A DNA stretch of 64,000 nucleotides, from assembly GCF_018687735.1 (NCBI RefSeq), contig NZ_CP061304.1:1757949-1821948 (forward strand). Direction: 5' to 3'. This document shows, piece by piece, positions 1-11,282 of this stretch (its first letter is position 1; each line of letters opens with the position of its first letter). Source of the stretch: Polynucleobacter sp. MG-5-Ahmo-C2 (GTDB taxonomy: Bacteria; Pseudomonadota; Gammaproteobacteria; Burkholderiales; Burkholderiaceae). The notes beneath the pieces are model-generated. The model was given only the letters and a program-made list of their open reading frames with translations. It was not told where the DNA came from and did not search any database. The translations under genes and the position numbers were made by a program.

Positions 1-455
1 CACGCCAGCAAATCTACACTCGCCGCCGCAAGCTCTTTAGCTGAACCGCAAAGCGGTGTATCAATCCAAGGGCCAAATGCAGAATTAGGCGATAACAATT
101 GCGCCGATTCAACTTCAAATACCTCAGCCAACCCAGAAATGATCGCAGTCTCAACGTCGGACTTATTGTTAGCCTTCATTAAACGTAGTAGCCAAGCAAC
201 TAAGCTCTGCTGGGTTTTATCGTTACGGCTACCAAAGTGCAACATCTCACTCAAACGACGATTGAGTTCTTGATTTTGAGTGCGCAACACGGTCATCTGC
301 CGTTCTTGCAATGAGATCGTACGATCTTCATGTGGATGCTTAATGCGAATCTCATTAAAGAGGTCTGCGTAGCGATCAAAGAAGCCGGGGGTTGCCTTCA
401 ACCACTCGGCAACCAACTCTTCTTGCTCGACCTGTTTTGGATCTATTGCACTCAT
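1..455 (-). CDS. DUF484 family protein (C-terminal part outside window)
   Basis: The reading frame starts at an ATG at 455 and is still open at base 1, so about 151 N-terminal residues are visible. They begin MSAIDPKQVEQEELVAEWL and continue with the helical stretch around residues 20-70 (PGFFDRYADLF, then RTISLQERQMTVLRTQN) that is typical of DUF484 proteins, which have a coiled-coil N-terminus and a GAF-like domain after it. The family's role is not settled; in many proteobacteria the gene lies between dapF and xerC. It lies just downstream of gatB on the same strand (11 bases between the gatB stop and this start), so it may be co-transcribed with gatCAB. The family call comes from recognition of the N-terminal pattern only. 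Confidence 0.75.
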   Translation of the reverse strand, partial: MSAIDPKQVEQEELVAEWLKATPGFFDRYADLFNEIRIKHPHEDRTISLQERQMTVLRTQNQELNRRLSEMLHFGSRNDKTQQSLVAWLLRLMKANNKSDVETAIISGLAEVFEVESAQLLSPNSAFGPWIDTPLCGSAKELAAASVDLLA

Positions 456-466
456 CAATGTCTTTC

Positions 467-1939
467 TTAACTTAGTTTTTTACGCAAGAGTTCATTTACC
501 TGAGTAGGGTTCGCCTTGCCTTGCGATGCCTTCATAATCTGACCAACAAGTGCATTGAACGCCCTCTCTTTGCCAGAGCGGAACTCTTCGACTGACTTTT
601 GATTGGTTGCAATCACTTGATCAATGATGGCCTCAATAGCTCCACCATCACTAATCTGTTTGAGGCCCTTAGCATCAATCACTTGATCAACAGTGCTTAT
701 TGCCTTGCCAGCAACAGCCTCGTCCCACAAAATTGCAAAGATATCCTTAGCGATCTTATTAGAGATAGTGCCGTCTGACACACGGGTGAGTAATGGGGCT
801 AGATGCTCAGCCTTCAGTGGCGCATCAGCAGTTGCAATCCCCGCACGATTTAGGGAAGAGGCAAATTCACCAGCAATGAAGTTTGCAGCGGCTTTGGCTA
901 AAGGCTTACCCACAATCGTCAATAGCTCCACAAATACTTTTGCAGTATCGCGATCTTGTGTCAGTAATTGGGTGTCATAAGCGCTCAAACCATAGTCTGC
1001 TTGCCATTGCTCGCGAAGCTGCGCAGGAAGCGCTGGCATCTTGCTGCGCACTTCTGCAATCCACGCATCATCAATCATGACCGGCAGTAAATCAGGGTCT
1101 GGGAAATAGCGATAATCGTTAGCATCCTCCTTGCTGCGCATACTACGTGTTTCACCACGATCAGGATCGTATAAACGAGTCTCCTGAACAACTGTCCCGC
1201 CATCTTCGATCAACTCAATCTGGCGACGCACTTCGTATTCGATTGCCTCTTCCAAGAAGCGGAAAGAATTCAAATTCTTAATCTCGCAACGCGTACCAAA
1301 TTCTTTTTGCCCCATTGGACGTACAGAAACGTTGGCATCACACCGGAAGGAGCCTTCCTGCATATTGCCGTCACATACCCCTAACCACACTACTAGGCTA
1401 TGCAGAGCTTTTGCATAGGCAACTGCCTCTGCAGCGCTACGCATGACAGGCTCTGTAACGATTTCTAAAAGTGGGGTGCCAGCACGATTCAAGTCAATGC
1501 CGCTGGAGGGCTCGCCATGAGGCCCAAGAAAACCCTCTTCATGAACAGATTTACCTGCATCTTCTTCCATATGGGCGCGCGTTAATTCAACAATCTTTAT
1601 TTCGTCATCAACCAAGATTTCAAGATGGCCGCCCACCACCACCGGAATTTCCATCTGGCTAATTTGATATCCCTTGGGTAGGTCTGGATAGAAGTAATTT
1701 TTACGCGCAAAGATACTTGCTGGTGAAATCTTTGCCCCTACTGCCAATCCAAAACAAATCGCGTGCTCAACGGCCTGGCGATTAAGCACGGGCAACACTC
1801 CTGGCAAAGCTAAATCCACTGCGCATGCTTGTGTGTTCGGCTCTGCGCCAAAGCGCGTACTAGCACCACTAAATATTTTTGAGTTGGTTTTTAGTTGAGC
1901 GTGGGTCTCAAGACCAATAACGACTTCCCATTGCATCAT
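467..1939 (-). CDS. gatB: Aspartyl/glutamyl-tRNA amidotransferase subunit B
   Basis: GatB is the kinase and tRNA-binding subunit of GatCAB, which converts Glu-tRNA(Gln) and/or Asp-tRNA(Asn) to the amidated form. The 490 residues match the usual family length. Visible hallmarks are the N-terminal [22 protein letters not shown] near residue 123, the signature [15 protein letters not shown] near 150-164 and [12 protein letters not shown] near 280. The C-terminal 140 residues form the YqeY-like tRNA-binding tail. The start overlaps the gatA stop by 4 bases, showing translational coupling. Either of two consecutive Met codons (1939 or 1936) could be the start. Confidence 0.97.
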   Translation of the reverse strand: MMQWEVVIGLETHAQLKTNSKIFSGASTRFGAEPNTQACAVDLALPGVLPVLNRQAVEHAICFGLAVGAKISPASIFARKNYFYPDLPKGYQISQMEIPVVVGGHLEILVDDEIKIVELTRAHMEEDAGKSVHEEGFLGPHGEPSSGIDLNRAGTPLLEIVTEPVMRSAAEAVAYAKALHSLVVWLGVCDGNMQEGSFRCDANVSVRPMGQKEFGTRCEIKNLNSFRFLEEAIEYEVRRQIELIEDGGTVVQETRLYDPDRGETRSMRSKEDANDYRYFPDPDLLPVMIDDAWIAEVRSKMPALPAQLREQWQADYGLSAYDTQLLTQDRDTAKVFVELLTIVGKPLAKAAANFIAGEFASSLNRAGIATADAPLKAEHLAPLLTRVSDGTISNKIAKDIFAILWDEAVAGKAISTVDQVIDAKGLKQISDGGAIEAIIDQVIATNQKSVEEFRSGKERAFNALVGQIMKASQGKANPTQVNELLRKKLS

Positions 1940-3453
1940 GCCACCCCACTAGCTTGTCGCAAATGCCAATCGGTGGCTTGTTGATATTGATGCGCCACTT
2001 GTAACAGGCGCGCCTCAGAAAAGTAATTACCAATCAGCTGCATACCGATTGGTAAATTATTTACATTAAATCCGCAAGGCGCACTCATTGCTGGTAGTCC
2101 CGCTAAATTAGTTGAGAGCGTATAAATATCTTCTAAATACATTTGCACTGGATCTTTTGACTTTTCGCCTAAGCGCCAAGCTACATCAGGTGCAACGGGC
2201 CCTAGAATCACATCACACTCTTTAAATGCTGCCTGAAAATCAGCTGCAATAATGCGACGAATTTTTTGTGCCTGCAGGTAGTAAGCATCATAGTAGCCGT
2301 GGCACAGCACATAAGTGCCAATCAAGATACGGCGCTTGACTTCCGCACCAAAGCCTTCGGTACGAGACTTCTGATACATATCACCAAGATCTTTGTATTC
2401 ACTGGCACGATGGCCATAGCGCACACCATCAAAACGGCTCAAGTTACTCGACGCTTCTGCTGGCGCTAATACGTAATAGACTGGTATAGATAATTTTGTT
2501 TTAGGCAAGCTAACTTCAACTAATTTTGCACCCAAGCCTTCTAGAGCCTTCGCAGCTTCATTGACAGACTTCGCAACATCGCTTGCTAAGCCTTCGGCGA
2601 AAAATTCTTTTGGCAAACCAATCCGCAACCCTTCTAACGGTTTCGCAGAATTTGTGCTGCTCTCTTGCCAACTTTGATTGAGATAACGACCATAGTCTTC
2701 ACCTGAATCCGCGAGGGATGTCGAGTCGCGTTGATCATGCGATGACATTGCAGATAGCACCAGAGCACAATCCTCGGCAGATTTGCCCATAGGGCCAGCC
2801 TGATCCAAAGAGGAGGCGTAGGCAATCATGCCGTAACGAGATACGCGCCCATAACTAGGCTTAATGCCCGTAAGACCACAAAATGCTGCTGGTTGACGGA
2901 TGGAGCCGCCAGTATCGGTGCCGGTAGCAATCGGCGCTAAGCCAGCTGCAACGGCAGCAGCAGAGCCGCCCGAAGATCCACCAGCAACATGGGCTGCATT
3001 CCAAGGATTTAATACAGGGCCATAGGCGGAGTTTTCGTTCGAAGAACCCATGGCAAATTCATCCATATTGGTCTTGCCAAGGCAAACCATGCCAGCACCA
3101 TGGGGATTGCTTTCATCAGGGATGCCAAGATTAGCAACCACCGTAGCATCAAAGGGGCTTTGATAGTCAGCCAGGATTTTGGAGGCAGCAGTCGTGTTCC
3201 AACCGCGAGTTACAAAGACATCTTTGTGCGCTATTGGAATGCCAGTCAACTTGCCACCTTTGCCAGATGAAATTAACTTATCTGCCTTATATGCTTGTTC
3301 TAAACTTAAGTGAGCATTCACATCTAAATATGCATTCCACTGCTTTCCAGCCTGAATACGGTCTAAAAAGTACTGGGTTAATTCGGCACTAGAAATCTCT
3401 TTAGCGGCCAGAGCTTTTGCCATGAGCACGATGGGGGTGTTGTGCCAACTCAT
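1936..3453 (-). CDS. gatA: Aspartyl/glutamyl-tRNA amidotransferase subunit A
   Basis: GatA is the amidase subunit that releases ammonia from glutamine for the GatB reaction. The 505-residue protein carries the amidase signature: a catalytic Lys at about residue 77 ([10 protein letters not shown]), and the Ser-rich [15 protein letters not shown] segment, giving a Ser-cisSer-Lys triad with Ser160 and Ser184 ([11 protein letters not shown]). The start at 3453 overlaps the gatC stop by 4 bases. The gene order gatC-gatA-gatB on one strand is typical of betaproteobacteria. Confidence 0.97.
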   Translation of the reverse strand: MSWHNTPIVLMAKALAAKEISSAELTQYFLDRIQAGKQWNAYLDVNAHLSLEQAYKADKLISSGKGGKLTGIPIAHKDVFVTRGWNTTAASKILADYQSPFDATVVANLGIPDESNPHGAGMVCLGKTNMDEFAMGSSNENSAYGPVLNPWNAAHVAGGSSGGSAAAVAAGLAPIATGTDTGGSIRQPAAFCGLTGIKPSYGRVSRYGMIAYASSLDQAGPMGKSAEDCALVLSAMSSHDQRDSTSLADSGEDYGRYLNQSWQESSTNSAKPLEGLRIGLPKEFFAEGLASDVAKSVNEAAKALEGLGAKLVEVSLPKTKLSIPVYYVLAPAEASSNLSRFDGVRYGHRASEYKDLGDMYQKSRTEGFGAEVKRRILIGTYVLCHGYYDAYYLQAQKIRRIIAADFQAAFKECDVILGPVAPDVAWRLGEKSKDPVQMYLEDIYTLSTNLAGLPAMSAPCGFNVNNLPIGMQLIGNYFSEARLLQVAHQYQQATDWHLRQASGVA

Positions 3454-3743
3454 TCAATCACCCTCGGAACTAGGAAGTAGCCATCCTGCTGGGCCGGGGC
3501 TGACTTCATATTCTCCGCACGGCAATCAGGCTCACTTACTTGATCCTCCCGCATTGGTTGTGCCAAGTCACGCAAAAAGAGGATGGGGTGGGCAAGGGGC
3601 TCCAGCCCGGTGGTATCGACAGCCTGCATTTCCTCTACCAGCGAAAAAATAGCCTGCAACTGAGGTAAAACTGCCTCAGCTTCTGCCTGATTTAACTCAA
3701 GCCTAGAAAGGTGCGCAATGCGCTGGACATCATCAAGATTCAT
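3450..3743 (-). CDS. gatC: Aspartyl/glutamyl-tRNA amidotransferase subunit C
   Basis: This 97-residue protein is the small scaffolding subunit that wraps around GatA and holds GatA and GatB together. It begins [17 protein letters not shown], the conserved GatC opening, and has the [14 protein letters not shown] segment that follows in the family. An in-frame ATG lies 33 bases upstream (3776), but the extra residues have no counterpart in GatC, so 3743 is chosen. The gene is divergent from mreB with about 60 bases between the two starts. Confidence 0.95.
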   Translation of the reverse strand: MNLDDVQRIAHLSRLELNQAEAEAVLPQLQAIFSLVEEMQAVDTTGLEPLAHPILFLRDLAQPMREDQVSEPDCRAENMKSAPAQQDGYFLVPRVIE

Positions 3744-4847
<1,104 letters not shown>

Positions 4848-4871
4848 GCGACATACACGTCGATCAGGGCA

Positions 4872-5807
4872 TTGCAACATAGCGCTCCTCCACTTTTTAG
4901 ACAGGGCATTCCAGCCTTACTTAAACTGATTGTCTGTCTATCGGTCGGCATTGCTTTGATGCTGATCGACTTTCGCTTTAAAGCACTCGATCCCATCCGC
5001 AATCATGCGAATTGGGTATTGCGTCCACTTGAATACATCATGATGGCCCCACGTAATGCTTATGAGGTAACTTCAGAATATTTCACCACTCGCTCAACGC
5101 TTGAACAAGAGAATCAGACAATGAAAGTTCGCCAAGCCGAACTTTCATTGCTGGCGAATCAATCCGAATTCTTGCTGATTGAGAATCAAAATTTACGCGA
5201 GCTGATGTCCCTGCAAAAACAAGTTTCATTCGAAACCTTGCCTGTTGAAATTCTGTTTAATCCACCCAATCCCATTTCACAGCGCATTGTGATTAATCGC
5301 GGCAGCAATGATGGTTTAAAGCTAGGCAACCCAATTGCTAATGACGCCGGCATACTCGGGCAGGTAGTTCGGCTATATGAGCGTTCAGCCGAAGTATCGC
5401 TATTGGAAGACCGTGACTTTGCAGTTCCGGTACAAGTTGCCCGAAATGGACTTAGAGCAGCCGTTTTTGGTGCTGGCCGGGGCAATCCATTGGAGTTGCG
5501 CTACTTACCTGTTGCTAGCGATTTAGAGGTTGGTGATATCTTACTCACCTCTGGTATTGATGGCGTTTACCCACCAGGTTTTGCAGTAGCGGTTATTAGC
5601 AAAATTGAGCGTAACGCTGACAAAAACTCCTCTAACGTATTTTGCATGCCAGTGGCAGCAGTCAATCGTTATCGTCAAGCACTAGCCTTTTTATACGACC
5701 CGCAATTTGATGCTAAGGCCCCAATAGTTAGCAATAAACCCTCATCAGGTACGCCCTTAACCAATAATCCAGGTCGTCGTCAAACTCGGGCGCGAGGAAT
5801 GCAATGA
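4872..5807 (+). CDS. mreC: Rod shape-determining protein MreC
   Basis: MreC is a bitopic inner-membrane protein whose periplasmic part forms filaments that activate PBP2. The 311 residues show one N-terminal membrane segment (about residues 14-32), a coiled coil (about 70-115, rich in Glu, Gln and Leu) and the two beta-barrel domains with NRGSNDGLKLGNPI and GDILLTSGIDGVYPPGFAVA. The start codon is TTG at 4872; no in-frame ATG upstream fits better. The C-terminus carries a Ser/Pro/Arg-rich tail. The stop overlaps mreD by 4 bases. Confidence 0.95.
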   Translation: MQHSAPPLFRQGIPALLKLIVCLSVGIALMLIDFRFKALDPIRNHANWVLRPLEYIMMAPRNAYEVTSEYFTTRSTLEQENQTMKVRQAELSLLANQSEFLLIENQNLRELMSLQKQVSFETLPVEILFNPPNPISQRIVINRGSNDGLKLGNPIANDAGILGQVVRLYERSAEVSLLEDRDFAVPVQVARNGLRAAVFGAGRGNPLELRYLPVASDLEVGDILLTSGIDGVYPPGFAVAVISKIERNADKNSSNVFCMPVAAVNRYRQALAFLYDPQFDAKAPIVSNKPSSGTPLTNNPGRRQTRARGMQ

Positions 5808-6328
5808 TTGATATTCAAAGCGGTTATATCCTTCGCCCAGTAAGCCCGGTGTTTATTTATTTCAGCTTGTTTTGTGCGCTATTGCTCAATTTTTTGCCGC
5901 TTGGAAACTTCGGCTGGGTGCCAGATTGGCTAATCATCTGCATCATATTTTGGAATATTCATCAGCACCGCTATGTCAGCGTATTCTCGGCATTCTTCTT
6001 GGGCTTGATGATGGATGTACACAATTCCGATTTATTAGGATTGCACGCCTTTAGTTATTCACTAGTCGCTTACATCGCCATTTCTTGGCATCGACGCATT
6101 ATTACGCTCCCTCTATTATCACAAGCTCTGCATCTTCTACCGATATTCCTGCTGGTTTCATTGTTTCCCGTATTGGTGCACTGGCTACTGAGCGGGGAGT
6201 TATATTGGTGGGCCTTAACGGGCGCTATTCAAGCCATCGTCGAAGCACTACTTTGGCCACTAGCAACTCACGTCTTATTGGCGCCCCAGCGAAGACCGAT
6301 TGATGTTGATCATAATCGGCCACTCTAA
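5804..6328 (+). CDS. mreD: Rod shape-determining protein MreD
   Basis: MreD is the integral membrane partner of MreC in the elongasome. The 174-residue product is strongly hydrophobic with about five membrane helices and the family pattern LPLGNFGWVPDWLIICIIFW and FFLGLMMDVHNSDLLGLHA. It overlaps mreC by 4 bases and is followed after 8 bases by mrdA, so it is translated within the same operon. Confidence 0.94.
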   Translation: MIDIQSGYILRPVSPVFIYFSLFCALLLNFLPLGNFGWVPDWLIICIIFWNIHQHRYVSVFSAFFLGLMMDVHNSDLLGLHAFSYSLVAYIAISWHRRIITLPLLSQALHLLPIFLLVSLFPVLVHWLLSGELYWWALTGAIQAIVEALLWPLATHVLLAPQRRPIDVDHNRPL

Positions 6329-6336
6329 GAGCTTGT

Positions 6337-8244
6337 ATGGTTTCTTTTAAAAAACCGGACCTCGATTCGTTTCAAGAACGTATTCATATTGCCGCTTTAT
6401 TTGTAACATTTTGTTTCTTACTTTTAGTAACTCGCCTAGTGTGGCTGCAGCTCATCAGTCACGGTAAATATGCCTTGTTGGCCGAAAGCAATCGCATCGC
6501 TCTAGTCCCGGCCCCAGCAAATCGCGGCTTAATTATTGACCGTAATGGCATTGTGATTGGCCGAAACTATTCGGCCCTCACTTTAGATGTGAACGCAGAG
6601 GAAGCTAGGGAGAATATAGATCAGCTCATTAATAGCCTTTCTGAAATTATTGATATCTCCCCTAGAGATCGCCGTAACTTCAAGCGCTCTCTGGAAGATT
6701 CCAGAAATATGGGCACATTTCCCTTACGCTCCATGCTGAATGAGGCTGAAACTGCTCGTTTTATGGCTAATCGCTACCGCTTTCCAGGGGTTGAGATCCG
6801 GGCCAGGAGCTTTCGCGAGTATCCCTATAACGAATTAGCATCCCATTTAATTGGCTATATCGGTCGTGTTTCCCAGCGCGACAAAGAACGTATGCAGGCT
6901 GAGATTGAGAGCTCTAAAGTAGATGACTCTGACGCTCTTCAAACCTCTTTTTTACCCGGCATTCAGTACGTTGGAAAGATTGGTCTAGAGCAAAGCTATG
7001 AGAGTGTTTTACGTGGTGTCCCTGGTTACGATCAAGTGGAAATTACAGCGGGTGGCAAACCGGTAAGAACGCTTTCTAACTCTCCATCTGTACCAGGTAA
7101 AAACATTGTGCTCTCGGTTGATATCAAATTGCAATACTTGGTAGAGCAACTCTATGGCAATTTCCGTGGTGCATTTGTTGCTATCGAGCCAGAAACCGGC
7201 GATGTCCTAGCCTTCGCTTCTAAGCCCAACTTTAATCCAAATGATTTCGTTGAGGGCATTGATTCGGTAACCTGGAAAGAGCTTAATGACTCCCCACAAA
7301 AACCGCTCTATAACCGCCCGCTTAAAGGAATTTATCCGCCAGGCTCAACCTATAAACCTTTTATGGCGCTTGCTGCTCTAGAAAACAAAAAGCGTACGCC
7401 CTCACAATCTATTTTTGATCCAGGTTATTTCGACTTTGGTAATCACACCTTCCGCGACGACAAAAAAGGTGGTCACGGCACCGTAGATATGCAAAAGTCA
7501 ATTGTTGAGTCTTGTGACACGTATTACTATATGCTCGCTCGCGATATGGGTGTAAACATGATGCATGACTTCATGAAGCCACTCGGGTTTGGTCAAATTA
7601 CCGGCATTGATTTGCAAGGCGAAGCTAAAGGTGTACTACCCTCAACTGAGTGGAAGAAAAATACCTTCAAAAAACCTGAACAGCAGAAATGGTACGAAGG
7701 TGAAACGATTTCTTTAGGTATTGGTCAAGGCTATAACGCGTTCACTATTCTGCAATTAGCGCATGCAATGGCCAACGTAGCTAATAACGGTATTGTGATG
7801 AAGCCGCACCTAGTAAAAGCAATTGAAGATCCATTTACTCGTAACAGGGTTTTAACAACACCAAAAGAAAGCTATCGCATTGACCTGAACCAAGAAAATA
7901 TTGAGATCGTCAAAAAAGCGATGGTCGAAGTAAATAACTCTGGAACATCTGCAGCTGCCTTCAAAGGGGCTGGATATCAGGTTGGCGGCAAAACCGGTAC
8001 TGCGCAAGTTTTTAGTTTAAATTCAAAAGACTATAAACATGGATCTACTGCAGAATTTCTGCGAGACCACGCTTTATATATTGCATTTGCTCCTGCAGAT
8101 AAACCCACCATCGTGATTGCAATGGTGGTTGAGAACGCAGGTTTTGGTGCGCAATATGCAGCGCCGATTGCGCGAAAGGCGCTTGACTACTACATTGAGG
8201 GCAAGTGGCCTAAGGAGATTCCTGAATGGAAAAGAGCCCCTTAA
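6337..8244 (+). CDS. mrdA: Penicillin-binding protein 2, elongasome transpeptidase
   Basis: This class B PBP cross-links peptidoglycan during lateral growth, with RodA as its glycosyltransferase partner. In 635 residues it has an N-terminal membrane anchor (about 17-38), the pedestal/dimerisation domain (about 60-240) and the transpeptidase domain. Active-site motifs are STYK (nucleophile Ser337, Lys340), SCD at 392-394 and KTGT at 552-555. The 3' end overlaps the rodA start by 19 bases. Length and motif spacing are normal for PBP2. Confidence 0.97.
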   Translation: MVSFKKPDLDSFQERIHIAALFVTFCFLLLVTRLVWLQLISHGKYALLAESNRIALVPAPANRGLIIDRNGIVIGRNYSALTLDVNAEEARENIDQLINSLSEIIDISPRDRRNFKRSLEDSRNMGTFPLRSMLNEAETARFMANRYRFPGVEIRARSFREYPYNELASHLIGYIGRVSQRDKERMQAEIESSKVDDSDALQTSFLPGIQYVGKIGLEQSYESVLRGVPGYDQVEITAGGKPVRTLSNSPSVPGKNIVLSVDIKLQYLVEQLYGNFRGAFVAIEPETGDVLAFASKPNFNPNDFVEGIDSVTWKELNDSPQKPLYNRPLKGIYPPGSTYKPFMALAALENKKRTPSQSIFDPGYFDFGNHTFRDDKKGGHGTVDMQKSIVESCDTYYYMLARDMGVNMMHDFMKPLGFGQITGIDLQGEAKGVLPSTEWKKNTFKKPEQQKWYEGETISLGIGQGYNAFTILQLAHAMANVANNGIVMKPHLVKAIEDPFTRNRVLTTPKESYRIDLNQENIEIVKKAMVEVNNSGTSAAAFKGAGYQVGGKTGTAQVFSLNSKDYKHGSTAEFLRDHALYIAFAPADKPTIVIAMVVENAGFGAQYAAPIARKALDYYIEGKWPKEIPEWKRAP

Positions 8245-9377
8245 TCAAAATAAAAAGTTTTTTCTTTGGCATATTTGCTGGGCTTGATCGCCAGCTAGGC
8301 CTTATTCTGCTTGGCTTGGCAATGGTTGGCTTTTTTACATTTCTATCTGCGAGTCAAAATACGCCCGTACAAATCGCAGATGAGTTGCGCAATCTTGCAC
8401 TCTCATTTGTGGTGATGTGGATCGTCTCTCGCATTCCACCAAAGTGGTTAGAAATGGGTGCCGTTTGGATCTATGGCTTTGGTGTTGCATTACTTGTCGC
8501 AGTTGCTGCATTTGGCTTAATTAAAAAAGGTGCGCGTCGTTGGTTAAATATTGGCATTGTTATTCAGCCATCTGAAATCATGAAAATTGCGATGCCACTC
8601 ATGCTCGCTTGGTACTTCCAAAAGCGCGAAGGCATTCAGAAGACTTGGGACTACGCTGTAGCATTAATTATTTTGGCTATTCCCGTTTTTCTAATTGCTC
8701 GTCAACCCGACTTAGGGACAGCACTCCTTGTCTCTGCCGCAGGACTCTACGTGATCATTCTGGCCGGTTTGCCATGGAAATGGATTTTGCCTTTTGTTGG
8801 TATCGGCGTTTTTGGAATTCTGCTCATTATTATTTTTGGCAGCACAATTTGTGCGCAAGATATAGTCTGGCCCCTGGTACACAACTACCAAAAGCACCGT
8901 ATTTGTACCTTGCTAGATCCCAGCAGTGATCCGCTTGGAAAAGGCTTTCATACCATTCAATCCATGATTGCCATTGGCTCAGGCGGCTTTTTCGGCAAAG
9001 GCTGGTTTCAGGGAACTCAAGCCCATTTGGAATTCATTCCAGAAAAACATACTGACTTTGTATTTGCAGTCTTCTCGGAAGAATTTGGCTTGCTTGGCAA
9101 TCTCATATTGATTGCCCTTTTCTTTGCCCTTATCAAGAGAGGTTTAGCAATCTCGGCAAGTGCGCCCAACCTATTTACTCGTTTATTGGGCGCCTCAGTA
9201 ACACTCATTTTCTTTACTTATGCATTTGTCAATATTGGCATGGTGAGTGGCCTACTTCCGGTTGTCGGAGTTCCACTACCGTTTATTAGCTATGGTGGAA
9301 CGGCCCTAGTGACCCTTGGATTTGGTGCTGGCATATTGATGAGCATTCATCGCCATCGCCGCCTTGTGCAAAGTTAA
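8226..9377 (+). CDS. rodA: SEDS-family peptidoglycan glycosyltransferase RodA
   Basis: RodA polymerises lipid II into glycan strands in the elongasome. The 383-residue protein is a polytopic membrane protein with the SEDS features KKGARRWLNIG, QPSEIMKIA, RQPDLGTALL, a large periplasmic loop containing WFQGTQAHLEFIPEKHTDFVF, and the C-terminal VGVPLPFISYGGTALV signature. The ATG at 8226 lies inside the mrdA 3' end (19-base overlap). It is the last gene of the shape operon and is followed by a strong terminator. Confidence 0.97.
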   Translation: MEKSPLIKIKSFFFGIFAGLDRQLGLILLGLAMVGFFTFLSASQNTPVQIADELRNLALSFVVMWIVSRIPPKWLEMGAVWIYGFGVALLVAVAAFGLIKKGARRWLNIGIVIQPSEIMKIAMPLMLAWYFQKREGIQKTWDYAVALIILAIPVFLIARQPDLGTALLVSAAGLYVIILAGLPWKWILPFVGIGVFGILLIIIFGSTICAQDIVWPLVHNYQKHRICTLLDPSSDPLGKGFHTIQSMIAIGSGGFFGKGWFQGTQAHLEFIPEKHTDFVFAVFSEEFGLLGNLILIALFFALIKRGLAISASAPNLFTRLLGASVTLIFFTYAFVNIGMVSGLLPVVGVPLPFISYGGTALVTLGFGAGILMSIHRHRRLVQS

Positions 9378-9416
9378 TTTAAAAATAGTTAGCTTGATTT
9401 TTTGAATTCTTGAAGG

Positions 9417-9452
9417 AATAAAAAAGCCCGGCATGCCGGGCTTTTTTATCAA
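9417..9452. terminator. Bidirectional rho-independent terminator
   Basis: A perfect GC-rich inverted repeat (AAAAAAGCCCGGC, centre AT, GCCGGGCTTTTTT) lies between the convergent rodA and HU genes. It has A and T runs on both sides, so it can stop transcription in both directions. Confidence 0.93.
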
Positions 9453-9463
9453 GCAAGGAAGAA

Positions 9464-9748
9464 TTACTTCTTGCGCTTGTTAACTGAATCCTTAAATGCT
9501 TTACCAGCAGAAAACTTCACTGTTTTAGCTGCAGCGATTTTGAGTGGCTCACCAGTTTTTGGATTACGGCCCATACGAGCTGCACGCTTGCCAGATGCAA
9601 ATGTACCGAAACCGATCAGTTGTACTGAATCGCCCTTGGTAACAGCTTTGATGATGTTCTCAATTGCTGAATTCAATGCAAATTCAGCTTTTGCTTTAGA
9701 GATCTCCGCGTCGTCAGCAATCGCTGCGATTAGTTCGGCTTTGTTCAA
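9464..9748 (-). CDS. HU-family histone-like DNA-binding protein
   Basis: HU bends and compacts DNA as a dimer. The 94-residue protein begins (M)[21 protein letters not shown], has the beta-arm region [24 protein letters not shown] with the DNA-intercalating proline in RNPKTGEP, and ends with the Lys-rich [11 protein letters not shown] choose the TTG at 9748 as start because an AAGGAG ribosome site sits 6 bases upstream. An ATG 36 bases further upstream would add residues absent from the family. The gene is monocistronic and convergent with rodA. Confidence 0.93.
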   Translation of the reverse strand: MNKAELIAAIADDAEISKAKAEFALNSAIENIIKAVTKGDSVQLIGFGTFASGKRAARMGRNPKTGEPLKIAAAKTVKFSAGKAFKDSVNKRKK

Positions 9749-9861
9749 GTGAAGCTCCTTATAGATATTGATGTCAGCGCACATTACGCTTACATGATTT
9801 TAACCACAAAAAATTACAAAAATAAAGCTTCGTTGCAGCAATTTTTTAATTCCACTACAAA

Positions 9862-10227
9862 TTACTCATCCAAAACAACTATATCGGAAACAAAATATTC
9901 TGTGTCGCCAAAACAATTTGTAGGCAAGCCAATATGCTGTTCATATTTTAGGGCTACCTTTTTTCCTAAGTTAGCATTTATTTTTTGCGCTACGGCATCT
10001 TCACGCACCGTAAAGAGGAATTTTTCTGACATAGTGCCAGGCATGGAAACCATCGCCAACTCACCTTCCCAAGTTTTACATATGTAGCCACGATTCGAAA
10101 ATTTCTGCACATATCCTGCACGCTCGCCACTTCCATAGCTCCAAGTGAGCATCACCCATGTGTATGCCGAAACACCCACTAGGCCAATTAAAACAAGGCT
10201 TAAGAGCCCCTTTATAAACCTATTCAT
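9862..10227 (-). CDS. Conserved membrane-anchored protein of unknown function
   Basis: The product is 121 residues from the ATG at 10227, which has an AAGGA ribosome site 7 bases upstream. An in-frame ATG at 10254 would add nine unlikely residues. A single hydrophobic segment spans about residues 6-24. It is followed by SYGSGERAGYVQKFSNRGYICKTWEGEL, a pattern I recognise from small proteins often mislabelled 6-phosphogluconate dehydrogenase; no dehydrogenase fold is possible at this size. It is probably a periplasmic or envelope protein with a beta-rich domain. It stands alone between the HU gene and a divergent LpxO-like gene. Confidence 0.75.
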   Translation of the reverse strand: MNRFIKGLLSLVLIGLVGVSAYTWVMLTWSYGSGERAGYVQKFSNRGYICKTWEGELAMVSMPGTMSEKFLFTVREDAVAQKINANLGKKVALKYEQHIGLPTNCFGDTEYFVSDIVVLDE

Positions 10228-10379
10228 ACGATCATCCTTAGTCAATGTCCACATAAACCCTAACTGGGCGCCGGAAACTATCTTCTTTCAGTATATGAGC
10301 ATCCCCCGATAAGAAATAGTCCATCAAGAGCCTACAGACAAATTAAAATGTTGCCAGTTACCTCACATTGGCAATCTCC

Positions 10380-11282
10380 ATGCAAATTCGACACATTGTG
10401 TTTTTTATTTTTGTAGCCTCAGCTATTTATGTTTATTTTAGAGGCAAAGTTCGCTTTGGGATCGTGAGATCACTTATGGACTACCAGGTGCTTTTAGCTC
10501 CCGTCAATACGCTTTTATATTTATTTTCCAAAGTAAAAGCAAGTGCTTTTATTCCAGTAAGCCAATTTCCAGAAATGAAGCTTTTACAAGATAACTGGGA
10601 AATGATTCGCCAAGAGGCGCTCTCATTAAATGCAGATGGCGCTATTGCAGCAGCAACCGGCTATAACGACATTGGCTTTAACTCCTTCTTTAGGACAGGT
10701 TGGAAGCGTTTTCACCTCTATTGGTACGGAAAAGACTTACCCTCTGCGCAAGCGAACTGCCCTAATACAGTGGCGCTCCTCAAGTCCATACCAAGCGTTA
10801 AAGCAGCGATGTTTGCCTCTTTGCCCCCAGGGGCAACACTGGTGCGCCATCGCGACCCCTACGCAGGATCTTTGCGCTATCACATTGGCCTTGTTACGCC
10901 AAATGATCCCAAGTGCTTTATTGAGGTTGATGGGGAGCGCTATTTTTGGAAAGATGGCGAACCTGTCATGTTTGATGAAACCTACATTCACTTCGCTGCA
11001 AATGAAACTGATCATCAACGCATCGTTTTATTCTGCGATGTTGAGCGCCCCGTTTATACGAAAGTAGTGCGATGGATTAATCATTGGTTTGGTCGCTATG
11101 TTATGAGCGCAGCAGCATCCCAAAATGTTGCAGGTGAAAAAGTTGGATTTGTAAATGTCGCATTTAAATACTTCTATCACCTCAGAGCGCAAGCCAAAAA
11201 GCTGAAAGCTTCACATCGCAGCGTTTATTACATTGGCAAATGGGTCTTAATTTTGGGAATCTTGTGGGCGATCTTTTGGTAG
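10380..11282 (+). CDS. Aspartyl/asparaginyl beta-hydroxylase-type dioxygenase (LpxO-like)
   Basis: This is an Fe(II)/2-oxoglutarate-dependent hydroxylase of the Asp/Asn hydroxylase family. Family members called LpxO 2-hydroxylate a lipid A acyl chain at the inner membrane. The product is about 300 residues with an N-terminal membrane segment (about 4-20) and a C-terminal one (last 20 residues). The core carries the metal-binding HRDPYAGSLRYHIGL and, about 40 residues later, a second His with the following Arg in HFAANETDHQR. A TTG at 10368 is an alternative start. The two membrane anchors and motif layout favour LpxO, but the substrate is inferred. Confidence 0.85.
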   Translation: MQIRHIVFFIFVASAIYVYFRGKVRFGIVRSLMDYQVLLAPVNTLLYLFSKVKASAFIPVSQFPEMKLLQDNWEMIRQEALSLNADGAIAAATGYNDIGFNSFFRTGWKRFHLYWYGKDLPSAQANCPNTVALLKSIPSVKAAMFASLPPGATLVRHRDPYAGSLRYHIGLVTPNDPKCFIEVDGERYFWKDGEPVMFDETYIHFAANETDHQRIVLFCDVERPVYTKVVRWINHWFGRYVMSAAASQNVAGEKVGFVNVAFKYFYHLRAQAKKLKASHRSVYYIGKWVLILGILWAIFW